From positions 16,445,297 to 16,509,296 of the forward strand of contig NC_063058.1 in assembly GCF_018812025.1 (NCBI RefSeq): DNA of 64,000 nucleotides, read 5' to 3'. The notes beneath the pieces are model-generated. The model was given only the letters and a program-made list of their open reading frames with translations, was not told where the DNA came from and searched no databases. Source of the stretch: Megalobrama amblycephala (lineage: Eukaryota > Chordata > Actinopteri > Cypriniformes > Xenocyprididae). This document shows, piece by piece, positions 11,832 through 25,700 of the stretch (its first letter is position 1; each line of letters starts with the position of its first letter). The translations under genes and the position numbers were made by a program.

Positions 11832-13869
11832 TTAAATATTTCATTGAATTTGGCAGATTTTCCACCAGAATCACAGAAAATGTGGGGGAAAATCTGCAGG
11901 TTCGGGCCTGGTGAAGGCCTAATTTTAATAAGTCTAATAGTTTGACTATCCTAATCCTTTAAAAATTGGCCAGTCTGTTTTCAAAATCCTAAAAATATGT
12001 TAATATTTTTTATTTTACTTTTTATTTGCATTTTACATACACCAAAAGAGATAACCTTGATTATTAATCTACAAAGTATAATCAAAGAGTAAAATAAAAA
12101 AAAGATCATTAATCAATTGTTCATGACCAGTGATATATAATTAATAATTATTCTTGTCAGCGCATCAAAGTGCAGCACAAATCATCCATTTACCCCTGCA
12201 CATCCATAACGCTAAAACCATAATTTCCCAAAACTTTGCCTTCTCACTATCATTTAACACTAAGCGCCACACAAGCACATTGTTATTCACAGGGGAAAAA
12301 TGGTTTGAAGAGTGTGAAAACTCTTTAAATGGACAGTTATGTAAGCAACGCTCGAGCTTGGGGTCGTCACTGCCCGATGCAGACACTCTGATGGCATTTT
12401 AAAAAAAATCAGCCCTTTGACATTATGATGTCATAATATGTGGCTGCAAATCTGCACATTTGAAATAAATTGTCTGTCCTTGACAGTGTGATTTTAGCTA
12501 CAAATCAGTGGTTCACTGTGGAGTCTAATAAGGCAATAAAATAATGATTTCAAATCATATTTTTATTATAAACAAAAACATTATTTTAAGCTATTGAACT
12601 CTGCTATTTAAGTGTAATATGTATATGTTTTTTTTTTTTTTTTTTTTGCTCTACTATGAACTTTACACATTTGGCACAGTGTGTTAAAAAGACAAAAAAA
12701 GAGACAGATCCTCTCGCATCCGGCTACCATACTCCTACCCAGCTGACACACCCCTCGCTCGGAGCTGGTTGTCATGGAGACAGAGAATCCATGGCAATGC
12801 AGTGCAGGCTACTTCCTGCTGCAGGGAGCTTGAGTGACAGGCGTACAGAAGGACGTAGGTGCTTTTAGGTGAACTTGTCACAGATACACGTATGATACCT
12901 GTTAGTTGTGTCAGTCACACTGATTTCATTCTCCAGATATTATGATAAATACATTCGCAATGGATTCCGGCGTAAACTTTTCGGCAGGATAAAACTGAAT
13001 GGATTTAAGACGCATTATTTAGTTTTGGTTAAATAGCTAATCCACACTGGCACGTGATAAATATTGGTCCGTGATGGACAGCGCTCTGAATGTGTTGTGT
13101 AGGAGTCAACAAAAGGTGTTTGGAATGAAATCAACTCGCAGGTATAAATACATTATGAGCAAATAATATTTCCAAGCTATTGAGCCCCTTCTAACAGGCC
13201 AGGATATTAATGACCTTGTTGCTCTGTGACATCGCCACAGTGTCCCCTTCAAAGCAGATTATGTTGCCATGACAACCGTGCATCATTCCTCAGGAGTCAG
13301 CACTCTACCTTTTGAGCTCGGAGCTCTTTCAATATTTCAATAAGACGTTATCTTATAGTTTAAGACTGTGCGGCAAGTCCGTCAATCTTGCGATCGCATT
13401 TTAAGCCCATATTGTCAATATGCTCAAGTTTTTATGGGATTATAAACACTTCAAGTTCTTTCTAATAAAACTTATTTTAGGGTCCAATTCATTCTAAGGA
13501 CACGGTCAAGATACAAGGTTCACTAAAATGTAATAGCGCAGACCACAATCCCATTTCCTGATATGAATGAAGTTCATGTACCAGGTGGAAATGAGACTCC
13601 AGCTCTTTGTGAGAGATGTCTGTGACGGTGCAATTCGGTGCCTATTCAGTACTTGATTTCCAGGACTGGATTTAATACTCCATCTAAAAGATGGTAAGCC
13701 CTCTTGTCCTTCAGGGAGAAGAGAGAACATTTGCTTTTCATTGCTGTCATATTCAAACTGCTTATCCCTAGATATTTCCGGTGCCTTCTATGGTTGAACA
13801 CCTTCAGTAATTGATCTGCTAGTGCTAGGAAGGAGGTAACACTTAGATGTTGTGGTGTCATATAGTATA
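11832..13869. other. Unassigned intron sequence
   Basis: No exon recognised. Holds a poly(T) tract at 12630-12647 and an X-box-like motif GTTGCCATGACAAC at 13263-13276. Confidence 0.4.
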
Positions 13870-14386
13870 CGCTGCCCTCCAAAAGTTTGGAAACACCCCT
13901 GGCTAAGTGTGGTTTTGGACGATATCAGCATAAATCCTTATCATTTTTTGGTGCAAATACATTAAAGTTACTTGACATTATCATTGAAGACCAGCAATAA
14001 TAATTTTCATTTCGATTACATAATAATGGCAATATATACATGTCAAAGTCAGACATGCCCCTTTGCCAGCTGTGATGCCTGGTTACTGGTTTAAACTTGG
14101 CCCAGGTTTGTAAAAGATTTTTGGGTCAGCACACCTTAATAGCTTCAACAATTAAGTTTAGAATACAATGAACCAATCAGAACCCAGTTCAGGTCAGATA
14201 GCTGCTAATAATGGATATTTTGATGAATCGAAAATGTAAGTTTTTTCAATGTATAAACTGTTTATGTAATAAAATATGTTTTCGTAGTTTGTGCTGTCCC
14301 TTATCAGTGCAAAATTATCACAAATTAAAAAAAGGATTCATGCCAATATTGTCTAAAACTCGTTTCCAAACTTTTGGAGGGCAGTG
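13870..14386. mobile_element. Tc1/mariner-type non-autonomous element
   Basis: Inverted ends CGCTGCCCTCCAAAAGTTTG and CACTGCCCTCCAAAAGTTTG (complement of the right end) with TA on both sides. The 517-bp interior has no transposase frame. Confidence 0.8.
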
Positions 14387-14567
14387 TACCTACTACAAAT
14401 ATCTCTCTAATAATAAATCAATCAATCAATTTTCAGTCAAAAAATGGAATTAATAAATCATATTGCATTTGAAAGCATTTCTTTGACTATAATATAAGAT
14501 TATACGGCTTTGTGTTAAAGGAATAGTTCACCTAAATTCATGAATGATAGAATTAATGAAAGATTAA

Positions 14568-14846
14568 AGGGATCGTTCACCCAAAAATTTAAATTCTGTC
14601 ATCATTTACTCACGCCCATAAATTTCTTTGTTCTGCTGAACACAAATGAACATATTTTGAAGAAAGTTTCTAACCAAGCTGCTCCATTGACTTCTATAGT
14701 AGGAAAATAAATACTATGATGCCCCAGAACTGTTCAGTTTCTCACATTCTTCAAAATATCTTCCTTTGTGTTCAACAAAACAAAAAAATGTATACAGGTT
14801 TGGAACAACCCCAGGGTTACTAAATGGTTTTGGGTGAACTATCCCT
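14568..14846. mobile_element. Short foldback TTAA-flanked element
   Basis: AGGGATCGTTCACCC...GGGTGAACTATCCCT, 279 bp, flanked by TTAA at 14564-14567 and 14847-14850. A second solo left end (AGGAATAGTTCACC) lies just upstream at about 14519. Confidence 0.8.
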
Positions 14847-15149
14847 TTAATGTCATTAGGACCACATTTTAGATTTATTTAGCCTCTAAAAAGTCTATGA
14901 AAAGTCATTAAAAAGTCTTTATAAACTCTTTTTGAAATATTTGCACTTTTAATGACTGATTATTTGTTATATCTGTAATGTTGAAATCTGGCATTATCTC
15001 ATAATTTGGTAACAGGCTGCTCAGGGCGATTATTTCCAAATATTTATTATTCAAAAAGTGCTAAAAGAACCATTTATGTAAGCGTTAAACAACCGAAACC
15101 GTTATATTATTTACAATTCCGGTCTGTAATGGACACATTCAATTATTTT

Positions 15150-15287
15150 TAGTCGCGCGTTCAGTTCAGGCCAGTGCGCGCGCGCACATGCATACATTCT
15201 TCGTCTCTCTTTCGCGCGCTCTCTCTTTCTCTGTGGCACTGTAAACCGTCTCTCTCCCGCTTTCTCTCTATCACTCTCTCTCTCACA

Positions 15288-15329
<42 letters not shown>

Positions 15330-15543
15330 CCCATTTCTCCAAGATTACCGCTCATGTTTTCCTCTGGTGATTTTCATCCTTCATCTGGCGGTTATGTCTC
15401 GCGCTTACGACACGCTATCTCGCCGGCGACCGGGCCCTGCCTTTCTTAACCGGTGTCACAGCTCCTTCTTCGACAGATAAAGCCGGCGGTGAGCTTTTTT
15501 CAACGGTTACAACTCTCGTCACATCGCGCTCTTCGTCGCAAAA
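15150..15543 (+). promoter_or_regulatory. shank2: Probable internal shank2 promoter and 5' UTR
   Basis: This stretch upstream of ATG 15544 is rich in CG dinucleotides (gcgcgcgcgc near 15176, tcgcgcgc near 15210, repeated cg up to 15540), unlike the AT-rich surroundings, and contains a (TC)n tract at about 15270-15326. A CpG-rich start fits the short-isoform promoter known in mammalian SHANK2. The start site is not determined. Confidence 0.55.
15270..15326. repeat. (TC)n tract
   Basis: Pyrimidine microsatellite within the presumed 5' UTR of the short shank2 transcript, with a pure (TC)13 run at 15301-15326. Confidence 0.9.
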
Positions 15544-15748
15544 ATGATTAATTCCGCTCAGCCGACGCCTGTCAGGATGAAACATCACTCCGCGCGCGCG
15601 GCGGTTGCGATGATGAGGATGATAGGCTGTAATAACGGTCGTTATGCGCGGAATTTTCTCCACAGCGACTGCGTTATCAACGAAAAGACGGTCGTGCTGC
15701 AGAAGAAGGATAACGAGGGATTCGGGTTCGTGTTGAGAGGGGCGAAAG
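15544..15748 (+). CDS. shank2: shank2 short-isoform first coding exon and start of PDZ
   Basis: Codes 68 residues from ATG 15544 plus one base of the next codon; the donor is aaag|gtaggg. The first 41 residues are isoform-specific and basic; PDZ coding begins after SDCVINEK. The sequence ttttctccacag at 15654-15665 is both coding (NFLHS) and a usable 3' splice site, so the portion 15666-15748 is shared with the long isoform. Confidence 0.9.
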
Positions 15749-16740
15749 GTAGGGAAAAAGACAGACCCCTCGTCGTCTCCGCCGCATCATCATAACTGTT
15801 TATCACTTCATGCTTTAAACCCTCGAGAATCAAACGGTGTTGGTCCTTCATTTCACGCTATTTCTTATTCCTCGCTCTTGTTGTCTTTTTTGTACCCTCT
15901 CACTTAACGTCATTTATGTTGATTTCAAAGCGCGTCATCGCGCGCGCACTTGATTTGATGTGTCTGCGTGGCTTGAGCTGCATGAATTGCATCCATGTCA
16001 AGAACTTCTGAATTAATGCATCTCTTGGTGTCAGCGTGTCCATCACTTGACTGCGACGTATTTAAGTGGGCTTGTCAAATCTGTGAAGTGTAAACACAGA
16101 CCCCCACCCACTCCCTGCTCCATGTGCTTGGCTTGTGTTTGACTGCATTAGGACTCTCCTGTCACTTTGTCTCGAGGGCTTCCTGACAGTCCAGCTGTGT
16201 GTAAAAGTGTTTAATTCACTTGCAAATCCATCATAAAAATGTATGGAACTCTGACAAACCTTTATCTGTCCAGTGCATTAACTAATTAATTTACACTAAA
16301 AGTCCCCCCCCCCCATCCACAACTGCAATGCTTATGGGTTTCTACACATCTAGTGCAGATCCCTTGAAGTTGCGAGTGGTGCACTGTGGCTTTTTTCTGC
16401 ATCAGCTCATGCGATGCCCCTCGTTCTGTCAGGCTCCAGACCAGTGCTTCTCCCCACACTGTCAGCGGTGACATCCATGCATGCATTTTCTCTGGTTATA
16501 TAAACGTCCCAACTCCTGCATTCATTTTTGATTTGCTTGGATGGATGCATTGCAGCTTGCATCATGTATCATCAGACCAGATGCTCTTGTTTAGCCACAC
16601 TCATTATCCACTGGGCTACCAGGCACTCGTTTTCATAAGAATTGAATTTTTCACATCATCTATGTTAAAACATATTATTTTCAGCATGTTTTTTGAGTAA
16701 TATCAAGCTTAATCATGGACAATTAATAAATCTGTGTGTG

Positions 16741-16777
<37 letters not shown>

Positions 16778-19700
16778 TAAAACATCCCAAAAATACATAA
16801 ATTGAATCCTAATCATAACTTTATATGTTTATTAGATTTTTTGTCTTCATTTAAATGTATTGCAGTCCAAGTTTAGGCTTAATCTGGGCCCAGTAATCTA
16901 ACACAATGTCTTTTGATCATCGCAATTTCTTTCCTTTGGTTCTGTCTCGTCTGGCTTTGCCTGGACTTTTAGCGGATACCCCCATCGAGGAGTTTACTCC
17001 AACCCCGGCGTTTCCTGCTTTGCAGTATCTGGAGTCGGTGGATGAGGGAGGGGTGGCATGGAAAGCTGGCTTGAGGACTGGTGACTTCCTCATTGAGGTA
17101 AGAAAATGATTGGGTTTCCATAAGCTTACAGTTGTTGTTTTTTTGTTGTTTTTTTTGGAAAGACGTGAAAGCCATTGCATGCTGAAGGGATGAAAAGGTC
17201 CCTGATCAGCTGGAAAGAGTGATGTCCAGCCCATGCAGTGGACTTCATTTTGAGCTTGCTGCTGAATCATTCACAAGTTAGTGCAAACAGGAGAATGTTT
17301 ATGCACAGTCTGAGCTTGTGAATATGAGGAAAGGTCATGGTTACATCTTTAATGAGACAGAGGAGCTTAGAAACGCAGGAGATGAGCACTCCTGGAAAAA
17401 GCTGTGAACGCATAGAGATCTGTCCTGTGCAGAAACTCAGCTTCCTGATGTCTCTGGAGCTCTTTGGTCTGGGTTGCATTTAAACGGCTAACCTTTGCAT
17501 AGGCAGTCTTGCTTATCTTTTTTTAATTCTCACTTTTAATGAATGAGGGTGTAACCTTGACACTCTGAATTCATTTGAAAGTTGAAAATGTCAGGCCGGT
17601 AATCACCCATCATAACTCTTTTTAGAAGTTGGGCCTTTGAATTTGGTAGTTATCTGAGAGTGATCTTGCATTTATTGGATGTTGTAAATTTTTAATGCCT
17701 CTGAGGTACTCAGGAGCTGTAACCTGTCAAGTCAAAAAAGCAGCTAAGACAGCTAAGAAGTGTCATGATAAGGACTCACATTGACCATTTCAGTTCTTAT
17801 CCACCCTGTGGTTATTACCAGATTACATTTGGTTTTGGTTAGTGAAGTGATGATATGTTATTGGTATGGCTCTATAAATATGGTATCTGCAAAACTACAT
17901 ATTTTCGAAACCGACTTGTCATCGGTTGGTCATAAGCAAGCGCTAGTTCAGGACCTCAATCAGGTTGGGTTTATTCTCAGAACATGTTCTTGTGATCAGA
18001 AATACCTAGATGGAATGCAATAAAATGTCTTGAGGTGTGTGAAATCCTTCGAGAGACAGATATTCAACTAATAAGCAGCCTTAACATCTAAAATTCCCTA
18101 ATTTTCTTGATATGTGTTGTTGAAGGCAGTAAATTTGTTGCAAAATTGCTGCTTTGATGGCTGTAGGTGCTTTAGAGGGGATGAATTTAAAAGCTCAGTT
18201 TTTAGTGTGTTGACAGCTTCTAAGACGTTTACCACACTAAAACTCATGTGAAATTGCATCTCTTAATTTATCCCCTTTAATTTCTTCACCAGGTTAATAT
18301 ATATATATATATAAAAAACAAACCGTTACTGTTCTCCACTCGCGGTTCGGCACACACTTACACCGCGGTTCATCTTAAATCTGAGTTCGACTAATGTATG
18401 TTTCTGTCAATGGCTTCCCAATACGTTACAACAGCGATGATCAAAAAACGTGAACAAAACAGTCACTCTTTGTAAACTTTGTTCAATAGGAGTGCCGTAT
18501 GCTCTAAAAGTGCTGGTGAGACGAGTGCTGGTGAGACGTTAGCAGCACACATTGCTATCTGTTTAAACTAAACTCATGACAATTTAAACAAGATGCGAAA
18601 GAGAACTTGTGTGCGATGTAATAAGATTTGTGTGTGCACTTACCGAAGCCGCGTCTCAGACAGCGCGCAATATTATATTGAGTTCTCTTTCAAGTACCAT
18701 ATTTCAAATATTGAGTTCTCTTTCAAGTTCTTTTCAAGTCAAGTCGCCCGACTTGGCGAGTATCCTAGCAAACAAAGTAGGTTATGTCTTAAGTGAATGT
18801 AAACAGTCGAGAAAGACAACGCATGTGTATCAGTATCAGTATTTTGGATCAGTGCATTATGCCTTAAAATGACAGCAACCTAATATTCCTGCTTTTTGTG
18901 TATTTTATTTGTATCTTTGCTCTATTGTATAAGTGCTGTTGCTTGTAGTTTGATTTCGCCTAGTTTGATAGTAGTCCTTTTTTCCCTGAATATAGCACAT
19001 ACTGAACTGGTATATTTTTATGTTTTTTAAAAAAGTCTTGACAAGGCAAAATACAGTCAAAACAATAATAGAGTTAAACATTATTTTAATGCATTTCAAA
19101 ATGTAATTTATTCATGTGATGGCGAAGCTCAATTTTCAGTAGTTATTAAGGCCCATTCACACCAAGGACGATAGCTTAAACAGAAACAATAAAGATATTG
19201 TTCTAAAAAACGTATTTTTAGAACTATATCTTCGCAGAGTCCATTCCACAACTATAAAGATAACGGCACAGAGAAACAAATTCTTTGGAATCATTTTCCG
19301 AATTATTTTTTTCCTGCTGATGAATGATAAAAACATTGACAACCAAACTGAATCCATCCATCCAGAATCCAATCCTTCCTCAAGAATTTCAAGCAGCAGA
19401 CGACAGAACTGCAGCACACACTTAGAATAAACAGAACAATATTTATAGTAATTGTTTTTTGGCGTGAATGGGCCAATACTCCAGTCCTCAGTGTCACATG
19501 ATCCTTCATAAATCATTCTAATATAATGATTTGCTACTCAAGAAACATTTCTTATTATTATCAATGTTGAAAACAGTTGTGCTGCTTAATATTTTTGTGG
19601 AAACCATGATACATTCTTTTCAGTATACTTTGATCAATAGAACAACATTATTTGTAACATTATAAATGTATTTATTGTCATCTTTGATCTATTTAATGCA

Positions 19701-22700
19701 TCCTTGCTGAATATAAGTGTGTGTATATATATATGGATGACTATTCAACCATCCATCACATCCCATTATAAATATAAAAAAGATGATAGAAGTCTATCCT
19801 CAAAACACCTGTCTTGCCCCCTCAGTTCTGGCCAAACTGACACTTCAGCAAAGACTGACCACAAGACATGAAAAGCATTGGGAATATCGTCTTCTTTTCT
19901 ACATCAGCAAAATAAGGTTATTTGCATGCAAAATTCAAGAGAACACTCACTTTATGTTTAAGCACAGAGAGTAGATCCAAGATCTCAGCACTGCATAGAA
20001 GGGCCGAGAAGGGAAGAAAATGATTGGCTCTCATGAGTGGCAAAGATTTCATGAATTATTAACTCCTTACGGTAATCCAAGTCTTAATTTATCTAAACCA
20101 GAATGTTTCTATGATAGAGCAGTGGGAGCTGCATTTTAATGATGTAATTTTGCAGGAAGTGTATTGTGCGTTATCACTATGCTGAACTAATGACAGTTGA
20201 CGTACTGCAGTGTGACACTCTAAAGTTATTTTAAAAAGTTTATTGCTATATTAATTGAGATACTATATGAAATATTTGTACTCAAGATAAATTCATTTCT
20301 CACAGTGCTAGATTTAAAATTAACTAATGAAGGCAAATTTTAAAGGGGACCTATTATGCCCCCTTTCACAAGATGTAATATAAGTCTCTGGTGTCCCCAG
20401 AATGTGTCTGTGAAGTTTCAGCTCAAAATACCCCACAGATCATTTATTATAGCTTGTCAAATTTGCCCCTATTTGGGTGTGAGCAAGATTTTTGTGTGTG
20501 TCCCTTTAAATGCAAATGAGCTGCTGCTCCCGGCCCCCTTTTCAGAAGAGGAGCTTTAACACCTCACGCTTCGGATACTCAACAACAACAAAGCTGGAAA
20601 ATCTGGTGTTTAGCTTTACAAACCGCAGTCGAACACTAATGGAGAGACTCAGGAAGAAGTTGCAACTTTTAGAAAGCATCTGGACGTTTCTGAATGGTTA
20701 TTGGATACATTATGTAGTTTCTGTGGAGTTGATTCAACTCATCGACTAGCATGTGCCATCATGTTAATCTTTTGTGCAAATCCAGCATTGAACTGAGCCT
20801 CGTTTGTGAAGCAGTCCGACATAAGAGTAGGGGGAAATCTGGAACCGTGCATTTGGAGACTTTTTAAGATTTATGGGGATTATAAAAAAGGAGTGGGTGG
20901 ATTTTTATCATTATAGGCTGGTTGTTTGCACACTGTGGACACACATCTATGTTCAAAAGTAAATTTTGCATAATAGGTCCCCTTTAAAAATGGCAAAATA
21001 TAAAGAAATCATCACTAGTTACACATAAAATATTAATATAAATGTACAGTAATCTTATAAATTTTAACCTAAATTCTTGATTTAAAAATTGACAAGTTTC
21101 ACTCAGCTACCATGTACTGTATAAATTATACTACCTAAGTGTATATAAATGCAGTATTGCATTCTAACCACTTTTAGAGGTGACTTTCAGATCAAAATCC
21201 TTTGGCACAATTTATTTGTGTATGTAAAAATACGCAAAGGTTAGAATAACAGAGCAAGAGCTAGTGTTTGTTTATATAAATTCATTCATCATCTCTTTAC
21301 CCCCTCGAATACCGCGGAAACAATAAACACATTTTAATCGTCCAGTCGATGATATTGACCGTCAGTCCCTCAGGAGCCAAGCAAGCTTCACTGCCCACAT
21401 CAGGTTGAGATGCTGCCTTTTTGCTCTCTCACACTTTTGTGTTCGGATGTGTCAGGGCCCAGGGACAATCTAGCCTTATAGACTAAGCAAGGCAAAGCTC
21501 TTGCAGAGAAATTGACCTCGTTTTACTTTACGATTATGATGAAAGCTTTCAGTCAATCAAATATATTTAAAGGGGACATAACACACAGTTTCTGCCTATC
21601 TCATGTTAATCTTGAGTACCTATAGAGTACTTGCATCCTTCATATCTCCAAAGAGTCTTTAGTTTTATCAGATACAGCTGTACCGCTTTTTTCTGAAAAC
21701 AGTCGAGCTTCTGGAGGCATGCCAGGGGTGGAGCTAAAGAGTCAGGAGCGTGGTTTTAGAATAAACAAATGGACATTTATTAGTGTTGTCAAAAGTACCG
21801 GTACTTCGGTACCAAGTCGGTACTGAAATTTTTAAAATGTGACGATACCCGCATTTCTGTAGTACCGGTAGTACCGAGATTCCGGGTATATTCGGTACCC
21901 ACTGATAAGGCTGTTGGCAGTATTTACTTGAATATGACACGAGTGAAGCACAAAGCTTTGTTTAGCTACAAAAGAAATAATAGGTTAGCAATTAAATGTG
22001 ACATCGCAGCCATGGAAACATATTGGTTCATGCCGAATGACAGAGGTACGTGAGTCCATAAATTTAAGCTTTGTATTCTGTTTTGCGAATCGCGATCTGG
22101 TCTCCTGCTTAGCAGAGAATTCCATTAGTTATTCCACAATATTACAATATTAACAATATTCCATTAGTTATTCCACATGGAATCTCCGTTTCTTTTCCCA
22201 AATCTTCACTCACGCAGGGGATTATAAAAGTTCCTTTCGTTCGCATTTAGGCCTATTATAGGCTATTCGCATTCTTTACTGTGGTAAAGTAGAAAAACAC
22301 CGTAGGACAGAAACCTTTTTGCTTGCACGTCAATTTCTATTTAACACAGTTTGCGCTTGTTATTAGACTTAAAGTCTAGGCGCGTCAAGTTTATTTGTAT
22401 AGCGCGTTTCACACACGCCGGTGATTTTTACTTTCGCTTTCTCTGGCAGCGCTAAATCCAACATAGCCTGAATGTCTTGCCCCTGCGGAGGATAAAACTC
22501 GCTCTTCAGACCTTTTACAACAAGTGTCAGTTGTTTGTAACATCAGGAGATAACATGAAGATATTATTAAAGAGAAATGGTCTATTTCCTGCTCGTGTCC
22601 TCATCCCTCTCAAAGCGCAGAGCGGTAGGTTATATCAAAGCCTATAATAACGGGACATTGGCTATATGACGCATCTTTGTGTGGAAATAAAAAACGAATG

Positions 22701-25700
22701 TTTTTTAAAATAATATTTAACTTTCTTATTATTTAGGTTACCATTATTTACCTATATTTATTTCATAGATTTACAGGCTAGTATATTGTTTCACTGACGG
22801 AATAGCTAAAATAAACACGCACGTTTGTTACCCCTGTTGAAAAAACAAGCATATGTTGGTAAGGTAGGTTTTGAAGCTGGTATGCTGGGGTGCGTTTCCC
22901 AAAGCGAACTATGGTCGCAAGTTCCGTCGTTACCAATAGAGTTCAATGGGACTTACGACCATGGTTCACCAATGATGCTTTCGGGAAACTCACCCCTGGT
23001 TCGAGCTGGATTATGCTGGTCCTATGCTGGACCATACTGCTCCAGGACCAGCTTAGGACCAGCATGGACCAGCACTTGACCAGCATACACCAGCTCAAAC
23101 CAGCATACGAGCTTCATAACATACCAATTATTTATTTATTTTTTATATTTCAAAATTCATTGAAATTGAGGCAGCCTATCATGGGCGTAGGTTTGGTCTC
23201 AGCTTTGGTGGGGACACCCCCATTACATAAACAGAATGTAGGAAACGAAAAATGTCTCAGATCCACCGTTTATGTTGACTGCAAGATTCTAAGTTAAGGT
23301 ACAGGCTAATTGACATTCAGTTACTTGCTAACATAGCATTCTATCATCCTGGGTAACACATACTATCACCAGTTAATACTATTTTCCACAGTAGAATCTG
23401 CATTTGAAAGCCTGGTCAGTCACTACTGCTAGTTTATTTGTGTGGCTAGCTAGTTATTTTGCCTACTTACACTCTGACTCTGCTTTATGAAAAAGCTTTT
23501 TATGTCCCCTTTCTTCTTCTTGGGTGGCATCTACAAAGTACAAAATGGGGCAAAAAAAACGGAATATTAAAATGTTTTTACTCTGGCCTTTGTATGTGGC
23601 AGAGAGACAGCCCTGGTAACTTACCATCGGCGTGCGCGCGCGCGCACACACACTCACCACCCGCTTGCTGCTAGTGCAAGCACAAAAGTAGTCCCGGCCC
23701 TCGCGTGTAGCCTGTCAGATACCCCGCCGCCAATCAAATTACGGCGTTTCTTGTACTGTCGTCGTCCTGGCCGTTAGAATCGGTCCAAATAGCAGTGCAA
23801 AGATCCAAATAGCAGTTCAAAGGAGCTTGCTAAATATTGGTGGGGACAAATTTGTCATCTCAAAATATTGATAGGGACTAGTACCTAGCGTCCCCCCCTA
23901 AACCTACGCCCATGCAGCCTATACACACACAAACATACACACATGCTCCAAATCATATTTAATGTTTTTAAAATTGGCTATATAAAATAGTAAAATAGTT
24001 CCAACAGATTTTGCTGTGGTACCGAAATTGGTACCAAGAACCGTAAAATTTTCATGGTATCGGTACTGACTACTGGAATTTTGGTACCGTGACAACACTA
24101 ACACTTATGGTGGTCAGCTAAACAAACACAATACATCATCGCATTATCCCTGGATAAATTTTAATGTATATGTTTGTGTTGTTTACATTATATGCACTTA
24201 TGTGACGATTGCCAACAAAACAGACATTTGAGGCAGTTTTACTTAGCGACTGTGGTTTCCGACTCATGACCGGGATCTTTTATCGCTGGGACCGCTCCAT
24301 CTTTCAGTTTCAAACGATCTGCAAATCCAGCATAGAACTGGGCCTTGTTTATAAAACATTCGTCACCGAAATGCCGGGAACAAACAAACACACATGCACA
24401 ACTCTGTTGCTGCCCCGGAAAAACACACTGCATTCTCTGTTCTCTTAACGCTGGTTCTTTTGGAAGCGGAACAAGGTTACCTTTCCCTCACAACCAAAAG
24501 CACACTTCTTTGGTGACATTGTTGATTTCTTGGTCTAAAAACAAAATGACAAATCTTTCTTGAGCAAGTCCTGTGCAGCGCTGCCGACGACTTCCGTAAC
24601 CTGAACGAAGCACGTTGATGGGCATGCTCTTGCTCTCGTTCTGGTTAATGTGTGTGTGCGCACGCTCTTCTATGAGAAGTGCCCATAAAAGGAATTCTGC
24701 CCGTTATGACGTCATACAGGGCCATACTCGAAAAAAACTTTCCAAAACTTATACGAACCCTGAAGTAGTATATTTGGCACAGAAATACTCTGTCATACGT
24801 CCAACTCATTTTTTGGCCATGTTTAGCATGAGAATCCAACTCTTTAACAGTGTAAATAAGTTAGAATGCATGAAATAGCATTAGACCCCCCTTTAAAAAA
24901 CATTTTTTTTTTACCTTCTGTGAACTGCACAGGTTTAATGGCAAATTCTCACTCCTACATTTCCTGAAGCTTCTGAGAGTCGATGAATTAATCTTATTGC
25001 CTAAAAGAAACTCTATAAGAAACTGTGTAGCTTATGAAGAGTGCTAGTGATCAACCAGGAAGCTACAAAATAGAATGATGGATTTACTGAAAATACATCT
25101 ACACCCACTTGCCCTCGGTGTGTGGGCATGAGTATCTCTCTCTCTCTTTACTCTCATCTGATCGCATTTGTGCATCTTACCTCTTTCTGTATATAAGATC
25201 TAATAGTGTATCCCAGGGCATGAGTTATCAATTCCATAAAATAATCAATGTTTACTGACCCATAATGCATTTTTGCAGGGCTCACCAACTTCTATAAAAA
25301 AAGGAGTGCAAGCTGCTGGAAAATATGAATGTTCCGTGTAATGGCATGTTTGAGTGAATGTTTTTAATAATTATATCAGCTCAAACAGGCTATTTCATGG
25401 ATTTATGATGTTTATTTATACGATTTGCACATGCATTGCATTTACATAATGCCTAATCTGACACAAAATGCATCTCCTGCTTTAAAACTATTTTAGTGGT
25501 TTAAACAAGCAGCAGCACTGAAGTATTTTTGGTCCTTGTGAATATTTCGCACTGTCATGCTGACGGGGTAAAAAAAAAAAAAATGTCTCGAACGAATATG
25601 TAATTGTGGTTATGTAGCTCAAAAAATTGCTAACGTTGAATGTGATGGCGGTTGATGTGTTGGACATCTCTCCTCGGCTGTAATGCTCTCTCCAGAATGT

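Larger units (their letters stand above)
21781..24100. mobile_element. hAT-type non-autonomous element
   Basis: Inverted ends TAGTGTTGTCA with an imperfect 8-bp duplication acatttat/acacttat (21773-21780, 24101-24108). It contains two further elements and a CCAGCAT repeat block; no transposase frame. Confidence 0.8.
21571..24892. mobile_element. AGGGGACA TTAA-flanked element carrying nested insertions
   Basis: Ends AGGGGACATAACAC and GACCCCCCT with TTAA at 21567-21570 and 24893-24896. Its right interior (GCAAATCCAGCATAGAACTG near 24320) matches 20344-20983 (GCAAATCCAGCATTGAACTG near 20777), so the two are relatives. A 2320-bp hAT-like element is inserted at 21781. Confidence 0.75.

Noticed and set aside
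15174..15449. 91-codon + strand open frame upstream of the shank2 short-isoform start
   Set aside because: Low-complexity Ser/Leu from the (TC)n tract; more likely 5' UTR.
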